This document shows positions 38,441-38,689 of a stretch of 38,689 bases of DNA, piece by piece (the stretch's first letter is position 1; every line of letters starts with the position of its first letter). The stretch covers positions 1 through 38,689 of IMG/VR virus record IMGVR_UViG_3300007735_000704. One strand, given 5' to 3'. This stretch comes from a virus. The notes below the pieces were generated by a model. That model had not been told where the DNA came from, did no database searches, and worked only from the letters and a program-made list of their open reading frames with translations. Position numbers and translations under genes: made by a program.

Positions 38441-38689
38441 ACTTTTTGTTCGCCACCCGATAGATCGGCATCGAGCCTTTCTTGTAGGTGGTCAGTTTGC
38501 CGTTTCGGTAGCCGATGGCCGGGAGGATTGCAGCCTCCGGTCGGTCGTGGAAGAACTTAGCCGCCACCGCCATAGCGAATACCGCGCAGTCGGCAGCGAA
38601 CTGGTGCCAGTACCAGTGGTCGCCATTGGGATCGTTGGGCTGCCAGGACCAGGCCTGCGGCTCCGGTCCCATCTGGCGGCAGCCTACGA
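38427..38689 (-). CDS. Partial hypothetical protein at the right edge
   Basis: The open frame reaches the window edge, so the start is outside or at an internal ATG (38672). The visible part has a Trp-rich segment (AWSWQPNDPNGDHWYWHQ), helices (FAADCAVFAMAVAAKFFHDR) and a basic C-terminus (YKKGSMPIYRVANKKYGIS). No family is recognised. It precedes the ejection-type genes and overlaps the first of them by 14 bases. Confidence 0.55.
   Translation of the reverse strand, partial: VGCRQMGPEPQAWSWQPNDPNGDHWYWHQFAADCAVFAMAVAAKFFHDRPEAAILPAIGYRNGKLTTYKKGSMPIYRVANKKYGIS

Noticed and set aside
1-38689. Circular closure of the window
   Set aside because: Joining the right edge to the left edge gives a continuation of the partial left gene that does not resemble its paralogue, so I see no evidence that the two ends are adjacent.

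Overview
The window is a contiguous piece of a tailed double-stranded DNA phage genome (Caudoviricetes). Every gene I can support lies on the minus strand, so the genome reads from the right edge to the left edge. Genes are packed tightly: stop and start codons overlap as ATGA or GTGA at most junctions. I see no tRNA, integrase, recognisable repressor, insertion sequence or CRISPR array. The host cannot be named from sequence. The window is GC-rich with lower-GC patches in adhesion and virion genes, which fits a mosaic environmental phage. Both ends cut through genes, so this is not a complete genome.

Right block (38689 to 27141): virion or ejection proteins (264 aa, 118 aa, 495 aa), a small cupin-like protein, an all-helical protein with a DDxxD motif, and a 2245-residue polyvalent protein carrying a metallopeptidase motif (HEILH), an acetyltransferase-like region and an ADP-ribosyltransferase-like region. 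Small accessory genes and a fibre-like protein follow. At least two small open frames are embedded out of frame inside the polyvalent gene. A short inverted repeat at 27073-27100 sits at the end of this block.

Middle block (27022 to 15394): a small lytic transglycosylase, a ribbon-helix-helix protein, a RuvC-like resolvase and a run of small accessory genes. Then comes the replication module: an SSB-like protein, an unusual HTH + RpoA-CTD-like + zinc-knuckle protein, a DEDDy 3'-5' exonuclease, a Pif1/Dda-like helicase, a cytosine-5 DNA methyltransferase, a primase-polymerase/SF3 helicase and a CHC2-like zinc-finger primase partner. No family A, B or C DNA polymerase is visible, so the prim-pol may be the replicative enzyme. 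The methyltransferase locus is open almost end to end in two frames. A HTH protein, a glycosyltransferase and a LacI-type HTH protein fused to a small-terminase-like tail lead into packaging.

Left block (15115 to 1): large terminase, portal, scaffold, SU10-like major capsid protein and a strong terminator. Next come fibre genes and a lysis cassette (two holin-like proteins, a small protein and an embedded lipoprotein), neck and tail completion proteins, tail tube, tail assembly chaperone, a short tape measure, a distal-tail-like protein and tandem paralogous small virion genes. The tube, chaperone and tape measure set indicates a siphovirus-like tail.
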